Source: Cephalotus follicularis (taxonomy: Eukaryota > Streptophyta > Magnoliopsida > Oxalidales > Cephalotaceae). From it: a stretch of DNA of 64,000 nucleotides. Where the stretch lies: assembly GCA_001972305.1 (NCBI GenBank), contig BDDD01001969.1, positions 62,001 to 126,000 of the forward strand, written 5' to 3'. A model generated the notes under the pieces. That model was not told the DNA's origin. It made no database searches and saw only the letters and a program-made list of their open reading frames with translations. Below are positions 12,050 to 22,029 of the stretch, piece by piece; position 1 is the first letter of the stretch, and each line of letters starts with the position of its first letter. The position numbers were made by a program, and so were the translations under genes.

Positions 12050-13223
12050 TCTAGTGCCTAAGGCTATGAAGTCTGCACTGATCTCCTACGACAGGTACCA
12101 TGTTGACAGTCTTTGGTGAAATGATCATTGGCTCTGCAAGCCATGCAAATACCCAAGAACCATCGAAAATTATCTGAGCAAGGTTGGACTTGTTACAATG
12201 CATGCAAAGAGTATGGGAACCATGGCTACCAGCATTGGAGAATTTGGAAGGATTACTCTGACTATGTCCTCAAGACTTGTTACTCTGACGGGAACTCAGT
12301 GACTAACCTCTCCTCCTTGATAACCGACACCGATTCCCACCATTAGAAGGACTTCCACTCTGTGAACCATGAGACCAACTGCTATCAGTCTTCTGCAACT
12401 TGCCACTATCGCTACTACTACCACCACCCTGACAAGAAAGAGGTGCTAGATGGGTGTTAGCTCTGTTTCTCATCTGTCTGGCCTCCTCGGCAATATTCTC
12501 AAGCTGCTTAACTCGAGTAGCAATCTCAGTAATAGAAGTCAAGTGCATAGTAGTCAACCATCTCCTCAGATCAATCCATAATCCACGTAGAAACTTCTTC
12601 ACCCTCCATTCTTGTTCTTCCACCATATATGGAGTAGAATAGGATAGCTGTATAAATCTGGACTCATACTCAGTAACTGATATGGTCCCCTATGCCAATT
12701 TATCAAACTCAATCCCCCTCTTGTCTTTCTCATCCTGTGTGAAGTATCAAGCATTAAACTCAGCCAAAAATGCAGTCCAAGAACGAGCTACACCATTCCT
12801 AGTCCAATCAGCATCAATGCCCACCAATGTTCAGCTTCACCCTGCAGCATATATACAACCAAGACCAGCTTTTAGTCGTCATCACGTTCCAGGACTTGAA
12901 AGATCTTATCTAGATAGAGAAGCCAAGACTCTATCGTCGAAGGATCTGGAAGTCCTAAGAAGGCTGGTGGTTGCGACTTCAGAAACAAATTTTAAGGACT
13001 GCCTCTCCATGGTCTACGCTCTACTCTATGAGCTTTACGTCCCATCAGGTTTCTCATCTATGCCATTGTAGTGCACACTTGCCTCTATACTTCAGGGTCA
13101 GCTCCTTGAGGTGGAGCATTAGGGTCATACTCTAGAAAAGCATTCTCATGAACAGACTCATCTTTAACAGTAGGAGCTGGAGTATTTCATCTGCCTCTAT
13201 GGCCACGTATTCCTCTGCCATCC
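12050..13223 (-). pseudogene. Gag remnant of element C
   Basis: The minus-strand reading starts MDGRGIRGHRGR and continues through capsid-like text with EWRVKKFLRGL and IATRVKQLENIAEEAR, typical of plant Ty3/gypsy Gag. It ends in a CCHC zinc knuckle near 12095-12150. Gag forms the intracellular particle that packages the element RNA. The coding text is degraded and not usable as one frame. Confidence 0.68.
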
Positions 13224-13340
13224 ATTATCCACCTTATTAAGGATAAAGTTAAGATTCATAGTGGGAACATTGATTGTAATTATCACCATAATTTAATACT
13301 TAACCTAGCAGGCTGACAATTCTCTCTGATACCTAATCTG

Positions 13341-13488
13341 ATGTCCAGTGCCCGGAAGGCCAGACGCCTCACGTGTAGTGATACATAGTTAAATACAGTA
13401 GTCAGGCCTAGGTACTGTTGACACAGAGATTCGTCAATAATGAATTTGTAAAACCCATCCCTGATGATGAACTCTTGGTTGGTCTTCT
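13341..13488. other. Unassigned junction between elements C and D
   Basis: About 150 bp with no coding signal and no clear LTR edge. It probably holds the decayed 5' end of fragment C or its flank. Confidence 0.4.
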
Positions 13489-14209
13489 ATGGTAGAAAGA
13501 AGCTTGAAATCAAAGAGAAATGGTCAAAATGTAGCGCCGGAGTGGTCTCCAGGACTACCCTCCGACGATCAAGTTAGTGATGGTCATTTTGTAAGTGTTT
13601 CAAGGTGTCGATCGACTAGTTTTTACTCTATCCGAGTTTTTTTTACAGTGGGTGTCGGAATGATTTTAGTGAGATATAGAGAGAGATTGTCTAACCTCTT
13701 TTAATGCGGTGGAGCCATATTTGTGGGAGGAGTTGTGGCACCCTGATGACATCTATGCCCTCTATAGCTAAGCTCTGGCAGGGGACATTTCAGTAACTTC
13801 CTTGCATTAAATGCCATCCATCCTTAGGCAATGTTGAGGGATTTCGAAGAGGGTTAGTCCTATCTCAGTCATCATTTAAGAGCTATCATATCTAATAATG
13901 GGAGTGGTTAAGCGGCTTACAGAACAAGTCTCCCATATCAAAGGAAGCGGGTGGATTATCCAACTCAAGATCCTTTCCAGGAAGGGTAGGACCTCGTCTC
14001 GACAAGGGAAAATCCTTGGACAAATTTGATGACAGTGAGGTCCACTAGATCACCCTCAACAAGTCCCCCACTTCCTAAGTTCAATGTTTTTCCTTGAAGT
14101 AGCTTAGGTCGTAATTTGGTCTACCACTATTTGTAGATCATTTTTGGGCCAGGACTGAGGTGATTATTTTGGATAGAATATGTCGGGTGGTTTTGAAGTC
14201 GATTTTGGT

Positions 14210-15215
14210 CTCGAGGTCGACTTGAATACCAAGAGAACTCGGCAACTATGCTCGACGCCGAGCTAGGGTGACTATCTTGATCTGCCGAGGTGCATCATGT
14301 TGCTTGAGGAGCTCGGCAACCATGCGTATACCGAGTTCGGGGTGACTTTCTTGGTTGGCCGAGGTGCACAACATCATCAAAAGTACTCAGCACCTAGTCA
14401 TTTTTTTACCAAATTGAGAGGAACATCTTAGATGCCGAGGTGCGCCATGCTATCAAGAGTACTCGGCACCAATTTGCTTAGATCTAGTTGAGAGGAGCAT
14501 ATTCGAAGCCAAGGTACGTCATGCTAGCAAGAGTATTCGGCACCAAGTTTATTAGACCGAGTTGAGAGGACCATCTTGGAAGCTGAGGTATGCCATGCTA
14601 GCAAGAGTACTCGACACCAAGTTGCTTAGACCGAGTTGAGAGGGCCATCTCAAAAGTCGAGGTGTGCCATACTAGCAAATGTACTCGGTAAGGGACCATG
14701 TGAAATATGGTCGTCCTTTGAGTTTTGTGGTGCTGAGGTCACCGTACTAGCCAGGGAACTCAACAAGAGACCTTGTGAAATGTGATCATCCTCCGAGTTT
14801 TACGGCACTGAGGTGCGCCATACTAGCCATTTAACTCGGAAATGGACCATGTGAAATGTGGTCGTGGTATGAGTTTTGTGGCGTTGAGGTGTGTCATACT
14901 AGCCAATGAACTTGATAAGGGACCATGTGAAATGTGGTCGTCCTCTGAGTTTTGTGGCACTGAGGCGTGCCATACTAGCAGATGAACTCGACAAGGGACC
15001 ATGTTAAATGTGGTCATCCTCCTTGTTTTGTGACGCCTAGGTATGCCATATTATCCATTGAGCTTAGCAATGGACCATGTGAAATGTGGTCATCCTCTGA
15101 GTTTTTTGGCGCCGAGGTGTGCTATACTAGCTAGTGAACTTGGCAAGGGACCATGTGAAATGTAGTCGTCCTCCGAGTTTTGTGGCACTGAGGTGTGTCA
15201 CGCTAGTCAGCAAGA
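14210..15215. repeat. 75-bp tandem array, about 13-14 units
   Basis: Units recur every 74-77 bp, marked by GAGGTGCGCCATGCTAGCAA-like text, with starts near 14210, 14285, 14359, 14435, 14510, 14584, 14658, 14732, 14808, 14884, 14960, 15035, 15111 and 15187. Two subfamilies can be seen. The left units carry GAGTTGAGAGGACCATCTTG. The right units carry GACCATGTGAAATGTGGTCG and CCTCCGAGTTTTGTGG. Each unit also contains ACTCGG and CCGAG, an inverted pair. It lies in the leader or LTR of element D. Confidence 0.88.
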
Positions 15216-15687
15216 ATGTTCTCCCATCTTCTGGTATCTTCCATCCTTATCCGTTTGGAGGGATTTTGGGGTTGTGAGAAATTTTGTTTTCACGTCTGAC
15301 GAGGCATTTTTTTGGGTTTTTCGAGGCTTGAGCAAGGCCTTTAGAAGCCCTCCCTTGAATTCTCCATTTCCCCTTCTCATTTTTCACTTTCTCAACTCTC
15401 TTAAGCCTTGAGAGTTCTCCACTTCTCTCTCTAGAATCAGGTTTTTTGCATTTGTTCTTAAATCCTTCAAATTGTTCTTGAGCTTTCCTTCTAAAAAGTT
15501 TTGCATCCCACCATTCAACGCCTGAATTACTTGTTTGTGTTTGATATTCCTTTCTCTCTTTTCTTCCCTTATTCTTTTTCTTCTGGTAAGTCATATCTTC
15601 TAGTCCCGAGTCTTCAGATAAATCCTTGGACGTCCCAATTTGGGCTAGAAGAGACAAATACATTCGCTTCTCAGATTCATCCGAGGG

Positions 15688-15995
15688 TTGGAGTGCAGTA
15701 GGGTCAGGTCTTGTCAGGGTTCCACTCCTCGAGATCAGGTCGCAACTTCCTCGACTCCTTTGACGTTGGATCTAGCAGCTACTACTTCTACTCAGCCAAT
15801 ACTTCCTCATGAAGAATATATCAAACATTTGAAAGGTGCCAAGGTCGAAGATCAAGGATACGATATGTCGGCGGAGGAGCAGTACGTCTGAGATATCATT
15901 TCCAAGACCAAGCTAGAAGAGCCGGTTACCTTTCAATCGGATGAATGCATTCCAGACTCTATCTAGCTATTTCATCCTCCAAGAAACCACAGGTC
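15688..15995 (+). pseudogene. N-terminal part of the element D Gag-like gene
   Basis: An open stretch starts near 15688 and reads MECSRVRSCQGSTPRDQ, then a Thr/Ser-rich region and an acidic segment (EEYIKHLKGAKVEDQGYDM). It leads towards a PPRNH-like text that stops where the copia LTR begins at 15996. Such Ser/Thr-rich, acidic N-termini precede the PF04195-like domain in related plant elements. The assignment is inferred from position and from the domain found at 40200-40560 on the far side of the insertion. It is a broken fossil gene. Confidence 0.5.
15991..15995. repeat. Target-site duplication of the copia element, left copy (AGGTC)
   Basis: AGGTC directly precedes the LTR start TGTTGGGGAC. 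AGGTT follows the far LTR at 40161-40165, one mismatch in five. Confidence 0.8.
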
Positions 15996-18529
15996 TGTTG
16001 GGGACGGCTTGAAAGCGGAAGGAAAAACAACCAATTCAAAATTTAGGGTTTAGGGCCGATTAATATTGAATATCATCCAATTGATTAATCCCCAAGCAAT
16101 GGGATACCCTAACCAAAGTCCAAATTGTCCCAATAAATGTCCAAGGAACCCTAATACACATTAAATCAAACCAAAAACCAAAACCTAGCATGGGGGATGA
16201 TCGGGTTCACCATAGGGTTGCCATAAACCCCAACAATGGGCACTGAAAAAATGGCTCACAAGGACAACACACATACCCTAACCATAAAGCCCAAGAAACC
16301 CAAACCATAGCTTCCCTAACCTTAAGGGTAGCTAGGTTCCCACAGAAGAGATAGGGGGTTTCGGCTAGGGTTCACCAACCCTAGCTACGACTCGCTGCCA
16401 GGAAGCACAAGAACAAGAAGAGATGAGATGATTACCAAAGAGTGATGGCTCCTTCCTTCAAGTGTAGCTCCCTCTTCTCTTTAATCCCAAGAACACCAAG
16501 GATCTCCAAGCTCCTCCTTAAACCATGGATAAGGAAGATGAAATGTTTGAGGCCATGTGTTTAACCTATGCTAAGTCACTCGAGGCTGAGATAAGATGCA
16601 GTGTACAAGTTATCTCCACATATAATGAGCTTTGAGGGGTGAAAGGATGGTTGAAAATGGTGTTTCTTCCAAACCAGGCGAAATGGCGTCGACGCCTAGC
16701 GTAAGACGAGACGTAATGAAGAGAAAGATCACTGGCCAGTAAGAGAGGGAGAGTTTCTGTGGGACAAAGTGTGAAGTGTGTTATGAAAGCCAAGACCTCT
16801 TGTCATTTAGACATTAAACAATACATTCTTTAATTGCTTTTTGTCCTTTTGTATTTAATGCTCAAGTACAACTCTCTAGCTTCTTGAACACTCCTCTCCT
16901 TTCCCACCAACTTCTCTTAAGTTGACTAGTACCAAGTGTCTGCCCAGTGTGGCGTCAACGCCATGTGTCTCTTCTTATCAAGGCGTCAACGCCAATGATA
17001 AGATGAAATAGGCTAACTCATCCCATCAAGATGTCAACGCATGCACACCATGGAGTTAACGTCTAAGTCATTGGTTTACATAGCGTCAACGCATGCTCTT
17101 CATGGCGTTAACATTTAAGTCACTGGTTTACATAGCGTCAATGCATGCTCCTCATGGCATTAACACCTAGAGACTCAACTAGACATGGCATCAACACATG
17201 CTCTTCATGGCGTCGAAGCCCAAGACATAGGACGAGACAATCTCTTCTATTTTCAAAACCCTTCGTATGGAATATTTCATCGTGGCTTTACATGGACCCA
17301 TATCCAGCAAATGAAATACTCGCCAGCAAAGTAACATCTCCTTGATGTTATCCTTACACTAAATGACATGTGTCCATAACACGTGTCAACTTGTTCAAAG
17401 CCAGGCAGGACCCGAAAGCTTGTCGATCTACAGCATGATGATAAATTCCCATAACATCTCGATTTTTGGTACGACTATTCTAACAGTCACCGACTATTAA
17501 AATAGCCCCTATGTGAGCACTAGTCACCCCCCGGATCCGTGTATTACCACGTATATTTATCATAGTATGAATAGGCAGTGCTATACTCAGTCATCGGCAT
17601 ATGTGTCATGTTTCCCTCGTTTTACTTGGCTCTGATCGCAGCCTAGCTTTTGGATGAATGTCACCCCTAGATATTCTGCGATAACTATAAATCTATGAAT
17701 GTACTGAGACTATCAGCAGACTTCCCATGGAAACCTCTCGTTCCCAGTCTACCTATGCCTGATCAGGACTTTTAAGTCTACAACGCACATAGATAAATAG
17801 AGACGGTCACCCTTAGCTTGGGTGTGACGATCCCCTATTGCGCACTAGCTCATACATCGTAATGCAGCTCCCACAAGGCCCAAAGACAACCCTTTTGCCA
17901 GCACGTGGCTAGTGCTGGTGAAGGTGAAAATCAAAGGCAAGCAGTTACTACATAATGCATGCCAGCCGCTCAGGTCAAAGGAGACAACACATGCTAAAGA
18001 CCTACTAGTCACCATAGACTATACACTTCCGAGACCATAGGAATCCTATTGACATTGGGTATTGACTATACAAATAGGTTTCCTATTTGTGGGTCAGTTC
18101 AGTGTCATGCTCTCTTGCATACACCCCACATTAGCTTTAGGGATCCACCTAAATGGAAATGAGATAACCATCCTCCACTGCTAACCCGAGAGCAATCGTA
18201 AAGTGACAAGTCTTCGCGGTTCAACAATGGTCCATGGAAAGTGAACCTATGAGTTGGAACATTTTGTCACAGGGAGTAAGGATCTCATTCTCATAGCTTC
18301 CCTAGCACGAGCTCCAACACTTTGGTGTGACATGGTGCTATATGACATACAGTTAATTATAAATAATTATTCGATTCCTTTTGGTTGGTTTGGATGAGCC
18401 ATACAGCCTTGCCAATATAATAAATATGCACACAAAACATGAATTGAATTCAGAATTGTATAAATCAAGAGTGTATATATGCAAACAATGAGCCATATCA
18501 TGGCATCCATGGACACCCCAAACCTAACA
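15996..18529 (-). repeat. Copia 3' LTR (2534 bp)
   Basis: Runs TGTTGGGGAC...AACCTAACA and pairs with 37627-40160 over its full length. It contains a GTCGAC-type array at 16950-17220 in which most motifs now read GTCAAC or GTTAAC. No genes. The short telomere-like TTTAGGGTTTAGGG near 16043 is shared by both LTRs and is part of the element. Confidence 0.95.
16950..17220. repeat. GTCGAC-type array in the copia LTR (left copy)
   Basis: GCGTCAAC/GCGTTAAC motifs have their GTY core at about 16954, 16985, 17033, 17054, 17085, 17107, 17137, 17159, 17190 and 17212. The last seven steps alternate between 21-22 and 30-31 bp, which makes a 52-53-bp higher-order unit such as TAGCGTCAACGCATGCTC plus CATGGCGTTAAC. 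Its counterpart in the other LTR lies at about 38583-38850. Confidence 0.85.
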
Positions 18530-18548
18530 ATCTCCCACTTGTCCCTAT
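18530..18548 (-). promoter_or_regulatory. Copia polypurine tract
   Basis: The minus-strand text GACAAGTGGGAGAT abuts the LTR start TGTTAGG. This is the usual copia plus-strand priming signature. Confidence 0.92.
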
Positions 18549-18659
18549 AGCCACGAAGACCTATAGCCTAAGCCCGTGGCACTTCTATGTCTCTCTAGAA
18601 CAGTGCTGCTCAAGGCCTTGGTCAGTGGGTCTGCTAAATTTGCCTCTGTGGTAACTCTC

Positions 18660-19530
18660 TCAAGGGTAATGTCTCATCTGTCAATGATCTCTATAATCAG
18701 GTGATAGCGTCGCTGTATATGCTTGGAGAGATGATCAAACAACGGTTCTTTGGCTTGTGAAACAGCCCCATTGTAGTCACAGTAGACCACAACTGGACGT
18801 GCAATGGTTGGAACCACATCAAGTTCACCAATGAACTTTCGCATCCAAACAACTTCCTCGGTGGCATCAGAGGCTGCAACATATTTCACTTTCGTTGTGG
18901 AGTCAGCAGTAGTTTCTTGCTTCAAACTCATACAGCTCACAGCACCTCCGTTCAGGATGAAAAGATATCATGATACAAACTTGTGATCATCCAGATCACT
19001 ATTGAAACCAGAGTCTGTATAGCCCTTTAATCTCAACTCACTATCTCCTCCATAGACCAAGAGGTATCCTTAGTCATTCTCAGGTATTTAAGAACCCCCT
19101 TGACTGCTTCTCAGTGTTTTTCACCGGGATCAGACTGAAATCGAGTAGCCATACCCAAGGCATAGGCAACATCAGGCCTAGTACATAGCATGGCGTACAC
19201 GATGGAGCCAAAAGCCGAAGCATACGGTTGCCTTCTCATGCGAGCCCTATCCTTATTTGTCTGTGGATACATCCTCTTGGAGAGGTGAATTCCCTGGATA
19301 ATCGGTAGAAGGACATTCTTGGAATTCTCAAGGCCATACCAATTCAGCACCTTACTGATGTACTGACTTTGGGAGAGTCCCAGCAACCTATTAGATCTGT
19401 CTCTATAGATCTTTATACCCAATATATAGGAAGCCTCTCCCAAATCCTTCATGGAGAAGTTCTTGGTTAACCATACTTTAACGGACTGCAACATACGCAC
19501 ATCATTCCCTATTATTAGTATGTCATCCAC
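18660..19530 (-). pseudogene. Copia RNase H and C-terminal RT part
   Basis: On the minus strand the RT palm motif YVDDILIIGN lies near 19545-19515, followed by LTKNFSMKDLGEASYILGI and the thumb text (YASAFGSIVYAMLCTRPDVAYALG). RNase H-like text then reads KVKYVAASDATEEVVWMRKF and CDYNGAVSQAKEPLFDHLSK, and the segment ends towards REIIDR-type text. These are diagnostic for Ty1/copia. The remaining RT lies beyond the Tekay-like insertion, from 28273 rightward. Normal role: copying the element RNA and removing it from the hybrid. Fossil, broken. Confidence 0.88.
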
Positions 19531-19535
19531 GTATA
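19531..19535. repeat. Target-site duplication of the first Tekay-like element, left copy (GTATA)
   Basis: GTATA precedes TGTCGCACCCC at 19536 and recurs at 28268-28272 after TGTTACA. Perfect 5-bp match. Confidence 0.92.
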
Positions 19536-20023
19536 TGTCGCACCCCATTCCCATTAACGACATAAAAGTCATGGCAATCAACATAAATCCAACTTATACA
19601 AAAATACGATAAATTTAAAACTTTGATTCCAATAACATCTTGCGGAAGCATTTAATAATAAGCTGAATAAGTAAATCGAACCATGCGTCCCATACCACAT
19701 TATTCCAACATTTAATATTATGAAGCCATTGTCAACTGCCCTCAAACGGAGCGTGATAAAAGTCGATCAACATCATTAATACAGTAATTCAAAATAAAAC
19801 ATGTCTCAAAACATCGTTTAACATTTATTCAAGTAAATAAAACTCCGTCTCCCCTCTGATTCGGCCTCGCACGGTCGAAATCCATATCACTGTATCAATC
19901 TGAAATAGTAGGGGGTTAGCCTTTGTCCTCACTCGACTAAATTATAAGTGTAATTTAGGGTCAATGATAATGAATGTCATGAAATGAATGCATTCATGAT
20001 GCGATATGTAATATATCATAATA

Positions 20024-20026
<3 letters not shown>

Positions 20027-20086
<60 letters not shown>
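20027..20086. repeat. (AC)n microsatellite followed by (AT)n
   Basis: About 24 AC repeats then a short AT run, inside the 3' LTR of the Tekay-like element. Confidence 0.97.
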
Positions 20087-20712
20087 GCCAATGGGTGCAA
20101 CCATGCCAAGTGGCTACAACCACCAAATCATCAATCATGTCTCAAAGGACAAATCAAATCAAATCGAATCGGTATGAAGAGCGCCACCATCTCTTGGCCC
20201 CGACGTCGTACTCTTACTCTGGACCTCGACTCCAAGCAAGGCAATAAATCAAACTCATGATGCTTGCACTCCATGTTCAGCAATCATGGTAACCCGTATT
20301 ACTTGAACTCCGTGTTTAGTAACATTGTATTTGGGCGTCCCTAGCCATCTCCTGGCCCCTAGGGAACATCCCGCCACCAGCCATCTGCGACACTCCGTCA
20401 CCCCAGCCAGTACGGCATCAATCACAATCAATAAATCAATTCGAATCTAATCGCTTCCAAGTAATTTATAAAATACTAGAAATAATTCATTTATTTTAAA
20501 ATGTATTGCATCTTTGAAACCATGTTCAATCCGTCAAAAACATACATTTATAAAAATATACATTTTCGTATCAAATAATGATTTGTATAAAATCATGTAC
20601 ATGTTTCTAAAATGAATAAAACACTTTAGAATAATTCATATTCCAATCAACAGTTCAATTCATATCAAAATGCAATGCAAACATACGTTCAAAATGCAGG
20701 TCAGTCCCGAAC

Positions 20713-20827
20713 CAGTCGGCTGTCTCCCCTTGACAGTCGGCTGTTTGCTTTCAACAGTCAGCTGTCTCCTCTTGACAGTCGGCTGTTTGCTTTCAACAGT
20801 CAGTTGTCTCCTCTTGACAGTCGGCTG
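20713..20827. repeat. CAGTCGGCTG array with exact 21-bp period
   Basis: Motif starts at 20713, 20734, 20755, 20776, 20797 and 20818: five consecutive steps of exactly 21 bp. Motifs alternate between CAGTCGGCTG and CAGTCAGCTG/CAGTTG forms, with spacers TCTCCTCTTGA and TTTGCTTTCAA, so the true repeat is a 42-bp dimer. Confidence 0.95.
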
Positions 20828-20910
20828 CTTCGTAAACAGTACGCGTCTTCTACATCACTACTCACCCCAGCTTCGCCACCTCAGCGAATCCGGGTAAAGC
20901 GACACGTGGA

Positions 20911-21134
20911 CAGTCGACTGTCATCCCAAACAGTCGGCTATGCCATCTATAGTTGGCTGCCCTCACTCGGCAGTCGACTACACGACGAGCAAGAGGTGAC
21001 CTCCATTAAAATGCATGAACAGTGGACTGGCTCCTTAGAACAGTCGGCTGTTTCCCTCGAGTAGTTGACCGTTTTCACTGAACAGTCGGTTGGTACCCTC
21101 GAACAGTTGGCTGTCCTCCTGGGATAGTTGGCTG
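20911..21134. repeat. CAGTCGACTG/CAGTCGGCTG array, second and third clusters
   Basis: Motifs at 20911, 20931, 20950 and 20971, then at 21020, 21041, 21062, 21083, 21104 and 21125. The second run again has five steps of exactly 21 bp, although its spacers are unrelated in sequence. Variants such as TAGTTGACCG and CAGTTGGCTG fit C-to-T and G-to-A decay of CAGTCGACTG. Confidence 0.93.
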
Positions 21135-21472
21135 CTCCTATGAGCTGTGCACAAAAATAACAGAAAGTACATGCAATTCTCATCCCAATCCATTCAAAAT
21201 AGAGCATTCATGAACAACAACACAAATTCATGCTCATATCTCAGTCTATTGCATGCATTTCTTCTATGAACATCCATTATAATTGAACTTAAACCATAAT
21301 TATAAAATCCCCTACCTTTGAATTCCAAGTTAGGAATTGCAATCCGCCTCTTTAAGTCTTGGATCTGAGGCATTCAAAGCTCCCTGGTCCGTGTAACAAC
21401 TCCACCAAGCTCGATTCTTCCACTGGTTCGAGCCTCCAAGCCCCCGGTTCAAGTATGGAGCATTTGGGGTTC

Positions 21473-21473
<1 letters not shown>

Positions 21474-21506
<33 letters not shown>
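21474..21506. repeat. (TC)n tract
   Basis: About 16 TC repeats in the LTR. The sister LTR has a shorter tract at the same place. Confidence 0.95.
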
Positions 21507-21509
<3 letters not shown>

Positions 21510-21982
21510 CTCTCCTTTTTCCTTCACAAACTCTCTATCTCTTTTCTCTCTTTGAAATGCTGATGGGAAGAGGAGGAGAATGTGTGTTTTTATGGAAAAA
21601 ATGGATCTCCCTTCCTCTCTCCTCGCCTACCCACATATCATCTCAATCACGTCTCTCTCCGCAGTGGCAGGCCTGGCAGGCACGTTATGTTGTCTGGCCC
21701 ATGGCAGTCGACTGTCTTCCTTGGTAGTCGGCTGTCCCTGCCGATAGTTCCAGCCGACTGTTTCTCCCAGTAGTCGGCTGGTTCCACTTAAGGGGGTCCA
21801 GTCGACTGTCTCTCTCTGACAGTCGGTTGCCAGCCCTGTTTCCACACTTCCCACAATTTCTTTATCTTTTCATGCAAGCTTTAACATCACAAAGTGGGAG
21901 AAGCCATGATTCTCATTAATTCAAAGCATAGATTACATCAGGAAATACAATATTACATTCGATGAAAATCCCGGGCATTACA

Positions 21983-22020
21983 TCCACCCCTTCTTCGAGG
22001 AATTTCGTCCTCGAAATTAA
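21983..22020 (-). promoter_or_regulatory. Polypurine tract and upstream inverted repeat, first Tekay-like element
   Basis: The minus-strand text GAAGAAGGGGTGGA abuts the LTR. Immediately upstream is AATTTCGAGGACGAAATT, a near-perfect inverted repeat able to form a hairpin. The same arrangement is seen at 59352-59387 and, in another version, at element A. Confidence 0.9.
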
Positions 22021-22029
22021 ACAGTACTA

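Larger units (their letters stand above)
11112..13340 (-). mobile_element. Element C: Ty3/gypsy fragment (gag, protease, start of RT), broken
   Basis: Minus-strand translations follow gag-to-RT order from right to left. Gag begins near 13223 with MDGRGIRGHRGR. Gag capsid-like text lies around 12303-13000. A zinc knuckle (C-x2-C-x4-H-x4-C form) is near 12095-12150, and protease-like VLID...SHSYIA near 11800-11870. The RT N-terminal part is at 11112-11455 (DILVVCEFGDAF..., then PVLFVK and MCIDYR). LTR B then interrupts RT. It has several breaks and is older-looking than element A. The stretch 13224-13340 may be leader with a degenerate primer site near 13325, but I cannot fix its 5' LTR. Confidence 0.75.
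13489..15995 (+). mobile_element. Element D, left part: plus-strand element with PF04195-like Gag, split by the copia element
   Basis: From left to right this segment holds LTR- or leader-like text (13489-14209), a 75-bp tandem array (14210-15215), a pyrimidine-rich leader (15216-15687) and the beginning of a coding region (15688-15995). It stops at the copia LTR and continues in register of content at 40161. The two halves are joined by the copia target duplication AGGTC/AGGTT. The continuation encodes a 'putative gypsy-type plant transposon' domain, usually found in Tat-like gypsy elements. No pol of this element is in the window, and it is broken. The outer left boundary is an estimate. 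Confidence 0.6.
19536..21982 (-). repeat. 3' LTR of the first Tekay-like element (2447 bp)
   Basis: Runs TGTCGCACCCC...GGGCATTACA. Contains an (AC)n/(AT)n microsatellite (20027-20086), three clusters of CAGTCGGCTG-type motifs at 20713-20827, 20911-20980 and 21020-21134, a (TC)n tract (21474-21506) and a fourth cluster at 21707-21835. Open frames across the motif arrays are repeat artefacts. Confidence 0.95.

Noticed and set aside
16041-16056. Telomere-like TTTAGGGTTTAGGG, also at about 37675-37689
   Set aside because: Only two units, at the same place in both copia LTRs, so part of the element and not a telomere remnant.
19984-20247. Open frame with a Thr-His run
   Set aside because: Translation of the (AC)n microsatellite.
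20713-20827. CRISPR-like look of regularly spaced short repeats
   Set aside because: Repeat and spacer lengths (about 10 and 11 bp) are far too short, the context is a plant LTR and no cas gene exists.
20670-21064. Open frames with repeating GCLLSTV and SRLFAFNSQL text
   Set aside because: They are translations of the 21/42-bp CAGTCGGCTG array in an LTR. A 21-bp period keeps any frame open, so openness is not evidence of a protein.
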